Below are positions 16,920 to 26,709 of a stretch of DNA of 64,000 nucleotides, in pieces; the stretch's first letter is position 1, and each line of letters starts with the position of its first letter. Position numbers and translations under genes: made by a program. Source of the stretch: Nitrosomonas ureae (GTDB lineage: Bacteria > Pseudomonadota > Gammaproteobacteria > Burkholderiales > Nitrosomonadaceae); assembly GCF_900206265.1 (NCBI RefSeq), contig NZ_LT907782.1, positions 2,232,001-2,296,000 of the forward strand, given 5' to 3'. Below the pieces are notes generated by a model. That model made no database searches. It worked only from the letters and a program-made list of their open reading frames with translations, and was not told where the DNA came from.

Positions 16920-18719
16920 ATGATTCCACAAACTTTTATTCATGACCTGCTTAATCGTGCGGATATTGTCGATACGATTGATCGCCATGTATCGCTTAAG
17001 AAGGCAGGTGCCAATTATGTTGCGTGCTGCCCGTTTCATAATGAAAAAACGCCTTCATTTACAGTCAGTCAATCTAAACAGTTTTACCATTGCTTTGGTT
17101 GTGGTGCACATGGTAGTGTCATTGATTTTCTAATGGAATATAGTGGACTGAGCTTTGTTGAAGCAGTACGCGATTTAGCAGCTTCTGTTGGAATGCAAGT
17201 GCCAATTCAGCAAGCAGGCACACCTTCCAATTCAGCCGTCCGTAATGATTCAGAGTATTTCGCAAGTGACCATTACACTAATGATCCAGCGATATCTTCT
17301 CAAGATCTTTTAAATGTAATGCAAATTGCCACGCGTTTTTATCGAGAACAATTAAAAAATTCCGAAAAAGCTATTGCTTATCTTAAAAAACGTGGCTTTT
17401 CGGGTGAATCAGCAGCACGATTTGCTATTGGTTATGCGCCAGCTGGTTGGCAGAATCTGCAAACGGTTTTCTCTGATTACAAATCAGAGAAAACCCGTAA
17501 TTTATTAGTGCAAGCCGGATTAGTCATTGTCGGAGATGAAGATAAGCAATACGACAGATTCAGAAATCGTATTATGTTTCCAATTCTTAATCAGAAAGGC
17601 CAGATCATAGGTTTTGGCGGACGGGTATTAGACGATGAAGAGCCCAAATATTTGAATTCTCCAGAGACAATTTTATTTGAGAAAGGGCGCGAATTATATA
17701 ATCTTTTTTCTGCGCGTCGCGCTATTCGTGAGGTAAATTGTGCCCTTGTTGTAGAAGGATACATGGATGTCATATCGCTTGCGCAATATGGAATTGATTA
17801 TACAGTAGCTTCCTTGGGCACATCCATAACCAGTTTTCATTTACAAAAGCTATTGCGTCAGACTGATCAAATCATTTTTTGTTTTGATGGGGATAAAGCC
17901 GGTAGAAAAGCTGCTTGGCGGGCTCTTGAAAATAGTCTCGCGCTACTTTCAGATGGCAAGCTTTTGAGTTTTCTTTTTTTACCTGAGGGCACAGACCCCG
18001 ACAGTTACATAAAAAAAAATGGAAGAAAATCTTTTGAACAGCTACTGAAACAGTCAATACCCTTATCAGAATTTCTATTTAAGGAATTATGTTCAAGAAT
18101 TGACATCCAAACCAGCGAGGGTCGTGCCAAACTGATAAATGATGCCAAGCCGTTACTGCAGCAAGTAACCGCAGCAGCGCTTTCGTTGATGTTATTGAAA
18201 CGCTTGGCAGAGCTCAGTAACATTGATCAGCCTGAACTAGAAGAAAAATTACAAATAAAGCCATCTTCCAAAAAGTATGTAACTAGGAAAGCACCACCGA
18301 AACAACTGGCCACCCCTTATCGTCGGCTAATTATGATGCTATTACACAATCCGAATTATATCAATAGGCTAAATAGAAACTGGTTTTCAGAGGAAAAAGA
18401 AAATTCAAAAGAAATAACTGCACTAAAATCGCTGATTGAACTTTTTGACAAAAATCCTCACTTGATTAATAGTGAATTGCCAACTTCAACAATATTTGCT
18501 TATTTACAAGACAGTGCACATAGAACATTGCTTGAAAATATCGAAAGCGAAACTTTAAAATGGGATGATGAGATTGATTTGGAAGCAGAATTTTTAGGTA
18601 CATTAGAGAAGCTACAGCAGGCGCAACGCAAGAAACGTATCACAGAATTATATAGCAAGCCTCTGAGTATGCTTACTAATGATGAAAAACGGGAACTACA
18701 ACAACTAGCAATGCGATGA
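16920..18719 (+). CDS. dnaG: DNA primase
   Basis: A 599-residue primase that makes RNA primers at the replication fork. The N-terminal CHC2 zinc finger spans about residues 35-70 (CCPFHNEKTPSF, then YHCFGCGAHG). The Toprim catalytic core has VVEGYMDVISLAQ and FCFDGDKAGRKAAW. The C-terminal helicase-binding region is less conserved, as usual. The start ATG has no strong Shine-Dalgarno sequence. Confidence 0.97.
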   Translation: MIPQTFIHDLLNRADIVDTIDRHVSLKKAGANYVACCPFHNEKTPSFTVSQSKQFYHCFGCGAHGSVIDFLMEYSGLSFVEAVRDLAASVGMQVPIQQAGTPSNSAVRNDSEYFASDHYTNDPAISSQDLLNVMQIATRFYREQLKNSEKAIAYLKKRGFSGESAARFAIGYAPAGWQNLQTVFSDYKSEKTRNLLVQAGLVIVGDEDKQYDRFRNRIMFPILNQKGQIIGFGGRVLDDEEPKYLNSPETILFEKGRELYNLFSARRAIREVNCALVVEGYMDVISLAQYGIDYTVASLGTSITSFHLQKLLRQTDQIIFCFDGDKAGRKAAWRALENSLALLSDGKLLSFLFLPEGTDPDSYIKKNGRKSFEQLLKQSIPLSEFLFKELCSRIDIQTSEGRAKLINDAKPLLQQVTAAALSLMLLKRLAELSNIDQPELEEKLQIKPSSKKYVTRKAPPKQLATPYRRLIMMLLHNPNYINRLNRNWFSEEKENSKEITALKSLIELFDKNPHLINSELPTSTIFAYLQDSAHRTLLENIESETLKWDDEIDLEAEFLGTLEKLQQAQRKKRITELYSKPLSMLTNDEKRELQQLAMR

Positions 18720-18732
18720 AGCGGCTTAGAAA

Positions 18733-18761
18733 GTGCCAGTAGCAAGGAACTTTGCTATAAT
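18733..18761 (+). promoter_or_regulatory. Predicted internal promoter for rpoD
   Basis: GTGCCA (18733-18738) and a perfect TATAAT (18756-18761) are separated by 17 bp in the 88-bp gap before rpoD. A separate rpoD promoter is usual in this operon type. Confidence 0.55.
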
Positions 18762-18807
18762 TCAACTTTTTCAGTCATAAATTTATCCATATTATTGGGA
18801 ATCCAAT

Positions 18808-21030
18808 ATGCCAAAAACAAGAACAACAGAAATATCCAAGCTTAAAGATGCTGAAAATGAAGTTATCAATAAATTGCCCACAAAAAAAACAAAAAATGTC
18901 GATAAAGAAATGGCAGAAAAGAAAGTAAAAATGACTGTAAAAAAAGCAACAGATAAAACGATCCTAGCAGGAATATCTGCTAAAGCCGCCTCGGATACAG
19001 TTGAAACTTTGCATGAGGCAATGGATGAAAATTCTGGTGGTCTGAGTGAGATCAAGAAAAGCAGGGGTAGAGTTCCCAGAAAGAACAAAACACACATAAG
19101 TAAAGATCAGGTTGATAAAATTAATTCTGCATCAATTATCCAAAGCAGTAATTCACAGCCTCAGGATATTGAAGCGCGCCGCATGCGCTTGAAAATACTT
19201 ATTGGATTAGGGAAAGAGCGCGGATATCTCACTTACGCGGAAATCAATGATCATTTGCCTGATGATATGCTGGATGCAGAGCAGATTGAAGGTATCATCA
19301 GCATGATCAATGATATGGGCATATCAGTGCATGATGAAGCACCGGATGTGGAAACCTTGTTGATGTCGGATGCAGCAACCACGGTAGCTGATGAGGATGT
19401 TGCGGAAGAAGCAGAAGCTGCACTTTCAACAGTTGACTCCGAATTTGGGCGCACGACTGACCCAGTGCGGATGTATATGCGTGAAATGGGTTCAGTCGGT
19501 TTGCTCACGCGCGAAAGTGAAATTGAAATCGCAAAACGTATCGAAGGCGGATTACGCCACATGATTCAAGCCATTTCAGCTTGTCCTCCAATTATTGCAA
19601 AAATAGTTGATTTGGCTGTTGAAGTTGAGAAAGAGACTATGCGTATCGATGAAGTTGTCGATGGATTATTAGACGCGAATGCACAAGATATTATCAATGA
19701 AGAATTATCAGAAGAAGCTATCGAGCAAGAGCTTTCGTCCAACGATCTCGCCGGTGATGAAGATGAGGATGAAGACAGCGATGGCGCAGCCATCGCCAGC
19801 GCGGATCTGCTAAAACTTAAAGCGGATGCACTTGAGCGTTTCGCAGTAATTCGCCAAATGCACAACGAAATGCAGGCATTGCTTGAAAGCGATGGGCCCT
19901 ATCATCAGGGTTATATTGAGTTACAAGATAAAATTTCATCTGAGTTGATGGCCATTCGATTTTCTGCAAAAATGATGGAGAAACTTTGTGACACTCAGCG
20001 CGAATTGGTTGGCGATGTGCGCAACTATGAGCGTAAAATAATGGATTTATGCGTATCTAAAGCAAAAATGCCAAGGAATCACTTTATCAAAACTTTCCCT
20101 GGCAATGAAACAAATCTTGATTGGATTGCGCAAGAAATCAAAGTAGGAAAATCCTATAGCCAAGCACTCGAACATTACAAGCCCGCAATTCTTGAAGAGC
20201 AACATAATTTATTGGCACTTAGAAGTAAGATTGGAATTCCAATAAAAGATTTGAAAGAAATCAATCGTAAGATGTCGACCGGTGAAGCAAAAGCCCGTCG
20301 TGCCAAGCGCGAAATGACGGAAGCAAATTTGCGCTTGGTAATTTCAATTGCCAAGAAATATACCAATCGTGGATTACAATTTCTTGATTTAATTCAAGAA
20401 GGAAATATTGGTTTAATGAAGGCGGTGGATAAATTTGAATATCGGCGTGGTTACAAATTTTCAACTTATGCAACATGGTGGATACGTCAAGCAATTACCC
20501 GTTCAATTGCCGATCAGGCGCGTACTATACGTATACCAGTGCATATGATTGAAACAATCAATAAAATGAATCGTATCTCCCGACAGATACTGCAAGAGAC
20601 AGGGCAAGAGCCGGAACCGGCGGTACTTGCACAGAAAATGGAAATGCCCGAAGAAAAAATTCGTAAAATTCTTAAAATTTCCAAAGAACCAATTTCCATG
20701 GAAACACCGATTGGCGATGATGAAGATTCACATCTCGGTGATTTTATCGAAGACGCGGCTACAATGGCACCGGCCGATGCAGCGGTTTATGCCAGTTTGC
20801 GTGGTGTGACAAAAGATATATTAGACTCATTAACACCACGCGAAGCCAAGGTGTTACGTATGCGTTTCGGCATAGAAATGAATACCGATCATACTCTGGA
20901 AGAAGTTGGAAAACAATTCGATGTTACTCGTGAACGCATTCGTCAGATTGAAGCCAAAGCGTTGCGCAAGTTACGTCACCCTGCCCGCTCTGAGCGCCTT
21001 CGTAGTTTCTTAGATACGGGGAATAGTTAA
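18808..21030 (+). CDS. rpoD: RNA polymerase sigma factor RpoD (sigma-70)
   Basis: The 740-residue housekeeping sigma factor, longer than E. coli RpoD (613). The extra length comes from a Lys-rich N-terminal extension (about residues 1-120) and an acidic non-conserved region. Region 1.2 starts at [11 protein letters not shown]. Region 2 has [21 protein letters not shown] and [15 protein letters not shown]. Region 4 has the helix-turn-helix [20 protein letters not shown]. The stop is followed after eight bases by tRNA-Ile2, so the tRNA may be cut from the rpoD transcript or have its own start. Confidence 0.98.
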   Translation: MPKTRTTEISKLKDAENEVINKLPTKKTKNVDKEMAEKKVKMTVKKATDKTILAGISAKAASDTVETLHEAMDENSGGLSEIKKSRGRVPRKNKTHISKDQVDKINSASIIQSSNSQPQDIEARRMRLKILIGLGKERGYLTYAEINDHLPDDMLDAEQIEGIISMINDMGISVHDEAPDVETLLMSDAATTVADEDVAEEAEAALSTVDSEFGRTTDPVRMYMREMGSVGLLTRESEIEIAKRIEGGLRHMIQAISACPPIIAKIVDLAVEVEKETMRIDEVVDGLLDANAQDIINEELSEEAIEQELSSNDLAGDEDEDEDSDGAAIASADLLKLKADALERFAVIRQMHNEMQALLESDGPYHQGYIELQDKISSELMAIRFSAKMMEKLCDTQRELVGDVRNYERKIMDLCVSKAKMPRNHFIKTFPGNETNLDWIAQEIKVGKSYSQALEHYKPAILEEQHNLLALRSKIGIPIKDLKEINRKMSTGEAKARRAKREMTEANLRLVISIAKKYTNRGLQFLDLIQEGNIGLMKAVDKFEYRRGYKFSTYATWWIRQAITRSIADQARTIRIPVHMIETINKMNRISRQILQETGQEPEPAVLAQKMEMPEEKIRKILKISKEPISMETPIGDDEDSHLGDFIEDAATMAPADAAVYASLRGVTKDILDSLTPREAKVLRMRFGIEMNTDHTLEEVGKQFDVTRERIRQIEAKALRKLRHPARSERLRSFLDTGNS

Positions 21031-21038
21031 AAAAATAG

Positions 21039-21115
<77 letters not shown>

Positions 21116-21122
21116 ATAAATC

Positions 21123-21156
21123 AAGAGGTTAGATTAATTTCTAACCTCTTTTTTCT
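21123..21156. terminator. Terminator after tRNA-Ile2, supplied by element 1
   Basis: AAGAGGTTAG (21123-21132) pairs with CTAACCTCTT (21141-21150) and a T-run follows. A near-identical hairpin follows the second att copy (28760-28787). The third copy is followed by a different one, probably the original chromosomal terminator. Confidence 0.85.
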
Positions 21157-21160
21157 TTTC

Positions 21161-21179
21161 TGGGGCACTGATGGGGCAC
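21161..21179. repeat. Arm-type integrase site candidate (TGGGGCAC x2)
   Basis: Two TGGGGCAC motifs in tandem lie 46 bp inside the left att. The same pair occurs near the right end of element 1 (28573-28591). An inverted pair of the related TTGCCCC motif lies at 21282-21300. Confidence 0.6.
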
Positions 21180-21281
21180 AATTTCACAACAATCTACCAA
21201 TCACAGCAACAACAAAACTACACTCCATTTCTTTCTGATATGTAAAAAATACGACACTTTTTTAACAAGTTTTATTCTTAA

Positions 21282-21300
21282 TTGCCCCTCAATTGCCCCA
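21282..21300. repeat. Inverted arm-type site candidate (TTGCCCC x2)
   Basis: Two inverted GGGGCAA-type motifs, 11 bp apart, lie between the att and the integrase gene of element 1. The rest of the 325-bp stretch 21116-21440 is AT-rich and should also contain the integrase promoter. Confidence 0.5.
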
Positions 21301-21440
21301 TAATTATTCTATAAATAATTAACAATCTGTATTTAAATAATTAATATTAATTATTAAAGGGCATATTATTCCCTTGTTGTTATTTGTTGCGCTTTGTTGT
21401 AGCATCCTATCCAGTGTTTAACACTTTAGGTTTAACAATT

Positions 21441-22520
21441 ATGGCAAATATAGAAAAACGTATTTCTAATGATGGTAAAACCAGCTATAGGGTAAAGATT
21501 CGTTTGAAAGGCTACCCTATCCAATCCGCAACATTTGAGCGCCTTACTGATGCCAAGAAATGGGCGCAACAAACAGAATCGGCAATTCGTGAAGGCCGCC
21601 ACTTCAAAACGACTGAGGCTAAACGGCATACCCTGGCTGAGTTGATAGATCGCTATATCAAGACCGTTTTACCTTCCAAACCTAAGGCAATACAGAAACA
21701 AACAGCACTTCTGCAACGCTGGAAAGATGAAATTGGCAGTCATGCTTTAATCGATGTGACTCCCTCCCTAATTGCCGAATGTCGCGACAAGCTGGTAGGT
21801 GAGATAACTTTGCGTGGCAAACTTCGATCACCAGCTACCGTGAACCGTTACATGGCTGCGCTATCAATCGCCTTAACTACAGCCGTGAAAGAATGGGGCT
21901 GGTTAGAAGATAGTCCGATGCGTAAAGTAACCAAACCCAAGGAATCACGCGGTCGTGTTCGCTTCCTATCCGATGATGAGCGCATGCACCTATTAAAAGC
22001 CTGTAAAGAATCCAACAATCCTTATTTATATACCGTTGTTGTATTGGCATTGTCTACTGGAATGCGTCAGGGCGAAATCATGGGATTGACTTGGGGTGCT
22101 GTGGATTTGAACCAAGGCCGCGCGATTCTGCACGAAACAAAAAATGGAGAACGCCGCGCCGTGGCGATTACAGGCCATGCTTTAGAATTACTAAAAGAAC
22201 TTTCCAAAGTGCGCCGTATTGATAGCAATTTACTTTTTCCAGCTAAGGAAAACGCACCACAAAAGCCACAAAAGCCTATGGACTTACGCACTCCATGGGA
22301 AACAGCCGTTAAAAAAGCCGAACTTCAAGATTTTAAATTCCATGATTTACGTCATAGTGCTGCAAGCTACTTGGCTATGAATGGCGCGAGCTTGGCCGAA
22401 ATTGCCGAAGTGTTAGGACACAAAACCCTGCAAATGGTAAAGCGATACGCTCACTTATCGGAAGGCCATACAGCCCGCGTAGTGGCTTCCATGAATGACA
22501 AGATTTTCGGGAATGTGTAA
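21441..22520 (+). CDS. Tyrosine-type site-specific integrase, element 1
   Basis: A 359-residue phage-type integrase. The N-terminal arm-binding domain (about residues 1-55) is followed by a SAM-like core-binding domain. The catalytic domain shows Arg in STGMRQGEIMGL, the HDLRHSAASYLA box, LGHK and the nucleophile Tyr in VKRYAHLS. It is encoded next to the left att and directs integration into the tRNA 3' end. ATG 21441 is preferred over an upstream start at 21384. Confidence 0.95.
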   Translation: MANIEKRISNDGKTSYRVKIRLKGYPIQSATFERLTDAKKWAQQTESAIREGRHFKTTEAKRHTLAELIDRYIKTVLPSKPKAIQKQTALLQRWKDEIGSHALIDVTPSLIAECRDKLVGEITLRGKLRSPATVNRYMAALSIALTTAVKEWGWLEDSPMRKVTKPKESRGRVRFLSDDERMHLLKACKESNNPYLYTVVVLALSTGMRQGEIMGLTWGAVDLNQGRAILHETKNGERRAVAITGHALELLKELSKVRRIDSNLLFPAKENAPQKPQKPMDLRTPWETAVKKAELQDFKFHDLRHSAASYLAMNGASLAEIAEVLGHKTLQMVKRYAHLSEGHTARVVASMNDKIFGNV

Positions 22521-22525
22521 TCAAC

Positions 22526-23095
22526 ATGTCTAAAAATATCACTAAAAGCAATCTCGAATTATGGGATGTAATTGAAGCAAAAAAACAAATCACACATGAT
22601 GGACTGCTAGACACTGCCGAAGTTATGAATCAGCCTAAATATTTTATTAACCAATTGACTGGATCAACGTTGGATAAAATCGCTGCTGAAGCTAGAATTA
22701 ACGGCATATTTGATATAGCGATAAAGCTAGGTCAAATTAAAGATCCTGACACACCATCTAATTGGATCGCATGGGCAAAACGCAAAGGCTTCGATATCGA
22801 TCATCTTGATCAATTTAATAACTTTCAAGAATCAATACTAACAAGCGATACACTTGAGAAAGTCGGCGGAACAGATATAGAAAGACGTAGAAATAAGCAG
22901 ATTGCTGCAATTATTGAGCACGCAAATGCGCTTGAGTATCCGCTTATGTCCATTCCATATGGTGGCAAGAAAAAAATAAAAGATACTTGTCTGAAAAATT
23001 TCAGCCTATTTACAGATTCTAGTTTCGATCATGCTTGGAAAGAAGCCAAGAGAAAAGGATTAATCGAAGTTGAAAATATAGATTCTTATCGCTAA
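22526..23095 (+). CDS. Hypothetical protein, element 1
   Basis: A 189-residue hydrophilic protein starting five bases after the integrase stop. I do not recognise a family. It has alternating acidic and basic segments, an NWIAWAKRKGFDID block near residue 75 and no membrane segment. The tight spacing suggests co-transcription with int. A hairpin (GTGGGC/GCCCAC, 23111-23130) follows it. Confidence 0.7.
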   Translation: MSKNITKSNLELWDVIEAKKQITHDGLLDTAEVMNQPKYFINQLTGSTLDKIAAEARINGIFDIAIKLGQIKDPDTPSNWIAWAKRKGFDIDHLDQFNNFQESILTSDTLEKVGGTDIERRRNKQIAAIIEHANALEYPLMSIPYGGKKKIKDTCLKNFSLFTDSSFDHAWKEAKRKGLIEVENIDSYR

Positions 23096-23226
23096 TCCCC
23101 ATAGAACCTTGTGGGCAGAAAAATGCCCACTATGCCTGCTTTCGACTGCCCACTGACAACTTGTTTATAAATACTTCGTACCACAGCAATACCGTGGAAT
23201 ATGCAATAACAAACGGAGAAAATTAA

Positions 23227-23475
23227 ATGCAAGATTCATTCACGCAACAAATCCCAATTCTGCTGTCAGTTCGTCAATTCGCCGATAAACATTCCGCCTT
23301 TTCTCAAGGTTCACTACGCAATCTAATTTTCCTTTCCCAAAACCGCAATACATCGCGAGGAATAATTCCCGGTAATGGGTTGGATGTAGCATTAATAAGA
23401 ATAGGCCGAAAATTGCTTATTGATGAAGCGAAGTTTTTTCAGTGGATTGATGAGCAGCAAGAAACCGGCAAATGA
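23227..23475 (+). CDS. Small DNA-binding/excisionase-like protein, element 1
   Basis: An 82-residue protein with an N-terminal helical block (LSVRQFADKHSAFSQGSLR) and a C-terminal beta-hairpin plus helix (RIGRKLLIDEAKFFQWIDEQ). This layout is typical of small winged-helix excisionase or regulator proteins of integrative elements. The assignment rests on pattern only. The start has a GGAG site about ten bases upstream. The stop overlaps the primase start by four bases. Confidence 0.65.
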   Translation: MQDSFTQQIPILLSVRQFADKHSAFSQGSLRNLIFLSQNRNTSRGIIPGNGLDVALIRIGRKLLIDEAKFFQWIDEQQETGK

Positions 23476-23771
23476 AAGTCTCCGCTCAGTCACTTCAGAA
23501 TGTTAAAGCTTATATCACGCCCAGCAACTTTTATCATGCAGAGTTATCAGTCATGCCGCCGCCCCGTGGCAGCGGGTGGCGCGATGGCGGATTATGCCCA
23601 TTCCATCCTGATAAACAAGCCGGAAGCTTTCGAGTGAATCTTGAAACCGGGGCATTTATTTGCTTCTCATGCGGAACTAAAGGCGGGGATATTATCGCCT
23701 ATATTCAGCAAAGAGACGGTTTGAGCTTCCCTGAAGCGGTGCAAAAACTATCTACTGAATGGGGGTTATGA
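23472..23771 (+). CDS. CHC2 zinc-finger primase fragment protein
   Basis: A 99-residue protein consisting of little more than a DnaG-type CHC2 zinc-binding domain: LCPFHPDKQAGSF, then GAFICFSCGTKGGDIIAY. It probably recognises template DNA for primer synthesis and partners with the Toprim/DUF3987 protein encoded immediately downstream, whose start overlaps its stop. Such split primases are common in integrative elements. Confidence 0.88.
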   Translation: MKVSAQSLQNVKAYITPSNFYHAELSVMPPPRGSGWRDGGLCPFHPDKQAGSFRVNLETGAFICFSCGTKGGDIIAYIQQRDGLSFPEAVQKLSTEWGL

Positions 23772-25918
23772 TGCAGGGCATACCTCAAACATTTAAGGGC
23801 AAGCCGCGCCGCCATGTATGGGAATACCGCAGCAATCAAGGTGAACAGATTGGCTGCGTTGCCCGCTTTGATGATGGCAAGAAAAAAGAGATTGTGCCTT
23901 ATTTTAAACGAATCAACGGGCACAACTGGCAGCATGGCAGCGCAACCGAACCGCGCCCCCTGTTTGGATTGGACATATTAAACCAAGCTACTGATGATCG
24001 ATCTGTATTCATTGTTGAAGGCGAAAAAGCCGCCGCTGCCCTGCAATCTTTGGGATTGGTGGCGATTACTTCGCAAGGCGGCAGCAATGCAGCCCATAAA
24101 GCAGACTGGAAGCCATTAAATGGACGTGAGCGCATTTATTTGCTTCCTGACAATGATAAAGCTGGCGAAAGCTATATTAAGGCCGTGACTGCAATCCTGA
24201 TGAGCCTTGATAAGCCGCCCGCTTTATCAATTGTACGTTTACCCAATCTGCCACCCGCCGGTGACATTGTCGATTGGATAACTTCGAAAATTGATAAAGT
24301 TTTACTGGATTGGGATGGTTATGAGCCAATACCCAAAAGCATTATTGATAATGGTGCTTTGCTGAATGATTTTATGGAAGCGGTAAAACAGCATAGTGAA
24401 CCCGTGCCCGATGAATGGAAAGTAACATCAGGAAAAGCAAATACAACCACCTGGCAAGCGCCTATCAGCTTGGAATCTGCCCAGCTTCCGCCATGGCCGA
24501 ATAATGTCTTTCCGGGCAGCATTCAAGATTTTGTAAGCGCTTTGAGTGAATCTACTGAAACCCCGCCGGAACTATCTGCAATGATGGTGCTGGCAGCCAT
24601 CAGCGCCGCCGCTCAAGGTAAATACCGGGTGCGTGTCAAGCAGGATTACTTTGAGCCTGTGAATGTTTGGACATGTGCTGCTCTACTACCGGGTAGCCGT
24701 AAAACAGCCGTACAAAAGGCAGCAATTGCACCGTTGACCCAATGGGAAAAGTTGCAACGTGAAAAATTAGAGCCTGCAATCAAAAAAGCACTGGCCAATA
24801 ATGCAACCATACGCGAACAAATCAATTGCCTGCGCAAACAAGCCAGCAAGGCCAAGGGTGCTGAGTTTGAACAGTTAAAAAAAGAAATCGCAGATATCGA
24901 AGCAAGCTTACCGGAAATTCCAACTGTGCCACAGATTTGGGCGCAAGATGTAACCCCGGAAAATCTGGGTACTATCATGGCAGACAATAACGAACGTATG
25001 GCTATCTTGAGTGATGAGGCGGGAATATTCGACATATTGGGCGGACGGTATTCCGGCGGTGTTCCGAATCTGGATTTGTTCCTGCAAGGCCATGCAGGGA
25101 GCGCGATAAGGGTGAATCGTGGCAGCCGACCGCCGGTATTTATGCATACACCCACTCTAACCTTTGGATTATCGCCACAGCCGGAAGTATTGCGCGGACT
25201 GACAGAAAAGCCCAGCTTTCGAGGCCGTGGATTATTAGGCCGTTTCCTGTATGTGCTACCGCCTTCAAATTTAGGCTATCGCACACTGGATGCAAGCCCG
25301 ATATTTCCAGATTATGTAACCCGCTATGATGGGATTTTAACCGGCATACTCAATCAGGAAATGGCAAGCGATAACGATGGCAAACCATGCCCGCATATTT
25401 TAAAAATCACGGTTGATGCCGTTCAGATTTGGCATACCTTTGCCCTCAGAGTTGAAGCCGGTATGCGTGAAGGCGGAACCTATGCACACTTGACTGATTG
25501 GGCTGGAAAATTACCGGGCTCAGTCATACGGATTGCCGCCTTGCTTCACATTGCACGATATTCACTTATAAGGCCATGGGAAAAGGAAATCGGCATTGAA
25601 GATATGAATGCAGCAATACGCATGGCTGATGCACTAAGTATTCATGCTCTAGCTGTATTTGACCTGATGGGGGCAGACCCAGCCCTTGACGGTGCCCGCG
25701 TGATATTACGATGGATTAAACGTCAAGGTTATCCGGAATTTACATTTCGGGATTGTCATTATGCCCACAAGACACGATACAAAAGAACGGCAGATTTAGA
25801 ACCAGCTATTGAAGTTCTTATAGAACGCTACTTTATACGGCAAAGAGTCGCAAAGGTACCACATAGGCCAAGTCGAATATTTGAAGTGAATCCGACTATT
25901 CTGAGAGACACCTTGTGA
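23768..25918 (+). CDS. Toprim and DUF3987 replication protein, element 1
   Basis: A 716-residue protein. The N-terminal part (about residues 60-170) is Toprim-like, with FIVEGEKAAAALQSLG and YLLPDNDKAGESY. The remainder matches DUF3987, a family of element and phage replication proteins related to primase-helicases. The usual Walker A is not obvious; PGSRKTAVQKAA near residue 305 may be a degenerate P-loop. ATGATG at 23768 overlaps the CHC2 gene stop, with a GGGGG ribosome site. Together the two genes should let the excised element start its own replication. Confidence 0.87.
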   Translation: MMQGIPQTFKGKPRRHVWEYRSNQGEQIGCVARFDDGKKKEIVPYFKRINGHNWQHGSATEPRPLFGLDILNQATDDRSVFIVEGEKAAAALQSLGLVAITSQGGSNAAHKADWKPLNGRERIYLLPDNDKAGESYIKAVTAILMSLDKPPALSIVRLPNLPPAGDIVDWITSKIDKVLLDWDGYEPIPKSIIDNGALLNDFMEAVKQHSEPVPDEWKVTSGKANTTTWQAPISLESAQLPPWPNNVFPGSIQDFVSALSESTETPPELSAMMVLAAISAAAQGKYRVRVKQDYFEPVNVWTCAALLPGSRKTAVQKAAIAPLTQWEKLQREKLEPAIKKALANNATIREQINCLRKQASKAKGAEFEQLKKEIADIEASLPEIPTVPQIWAQDVTPENLGTIMADNNERMAILSDEAGIFDILGGRYSGGVPNLDLFLQGHAGSAIRVNRGSRPPVFMHTPTLTFGLSPQPEVLRGLTEKPSFRGRGLLGRFLYVLPPSNLGYRTLDASPIFPDYVTRYDGILTGILNQEMASDNDGKPCPHILKITVDAVQIWHTFALRVEAGMREGGTYAHLTDWAGKLPGSVIRIAALLHIARYSLIRPWEKEIGIEDMNAAIRMADALSIHALAVFDLMGADPALDGARVILRWIKRQGYPEFTFRDCHYAHKTRYKRTADLEPAIEVLIERYFIRQRVAKVPHRPSRIFEVNPTILRDTL

Positions 25919-25922
25919 ATAG

Positions 25923-25968
25923 TCTTTTGTGGCTTTTGTGGTCAAGTTTCTATAAAGAATAAAAATAT
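25923..25968. repeat. Imperfect cargo-flanking repeat, copy 1
   Basis: The sequence around TTTTGTGGCTTTTGTGGTCAA, followed by an A/T-rich stretch, resembles 28489-28540. It begins just after the DUF3987 stop. The two copies flank the segment holding the HTH and HEPN genes. Confidence 0.5.
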
Positions 25969-26106
25969 CTATATCAACCCAGTTATAAATCAACGGGTCC
26001 TCCCTAAGGTTTTGAGCATGAGAGTTATTCAATGCTCAATCAAATTCTAGCTACTCAAAATCTAAAATGGGTTTACAAAAACATTTACAAGAAGGGTTAA
26101 CAAATT

Positions 26107-26334
26107 ATGAAGATAAGTGAACTTGCACAAAGACTAAGAATATCCCGTCAAATGGCTTATAGATATAAAGCACGCGGTATGCCTTGCAATTCGCTTGAAT
26201 CAGCTCTCGAATGGAGACGGCAAAATCTTGATGTGACACAAACGAAAAATTGGCGGATTGATGGAAACCCAGGTGTCAGATTTAAACCATTACATATTAA
26301 CAAACATACTTTTAATAATGATAAGTCAAGATAG
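26107..26334 (+). CDS. Small HTH protein, terminase small subunit-like (Nu1-type)
   Basis: A 75-residue protein opening MKISELAQRLRISRQMAYRYK, a clear helix-turn-helix resembling the DNA-packaging Nu1/terminase small-subunit and MerR-like families. The basic C-terminal half has no known domain. If it is Nu1-like, it could redirect a helper phage's packaging machinery, as phage satellites do. A simple regulator is at least as likely. Confidence 0.6.
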   Translation: MKISELAQRLRISRQMAYRYKARGMPCNSLESALEWRRQNLDVTQTKNWRIDGNPGVRFKPLHINKHTFNNDKSR

Positions 26335-26465
26335 AGTTTGCATTATGTAAAATAATAAATTACTTACAAAAAATTGTATTTCGGTATTGTGAAAGCCTTC
26401 TCTCGGCGTGCAAATTTAGCGTGTTACTGAGCGCTCTACAAAACAAACATAAATCTTCTTTATCA

Positions 26466-26492
26466 ACGCCTGATTCAATCAGGCGTTTTTTT
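26466..26492 (+). terminator. Rho-independent terminator
   Basis: ACGCCTGAT pairs with ATCAGGCGT around a TCA loop and is followed by seven Ts. It separates the replication genes from the HEPN cargo gene. The rest of the 375-bp gap 26335-26709 is AT-rich with no gene. Confidence 0.9.
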
Positions 26493-26709
26493 CCTTAAAG
26501 ATATTCTATAAAATTTTCTTTTCTTTGATTTGTTGCGCGTAAATTGAATTTGCCAATAAAGATTATTAAATTTATTAAACATGTTTTGAATAAACAACAA
26601 ATGAAAAAAATTGTTTACCCGCCTATCAACGTGGAGAAATGTGAACATTCTTTTAGATAATGATTAGAATTGATAGCTATTAATTCCGTAATAAAGAGTT
26701 CAAATAATT

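Noticed and set aside
24646-25155. 169-codon minus-strand frame opposite the DUF3987 gene
   Set aside because: An antisense shadow; composition is that of reversed coding sequence and there is no ribosome site.
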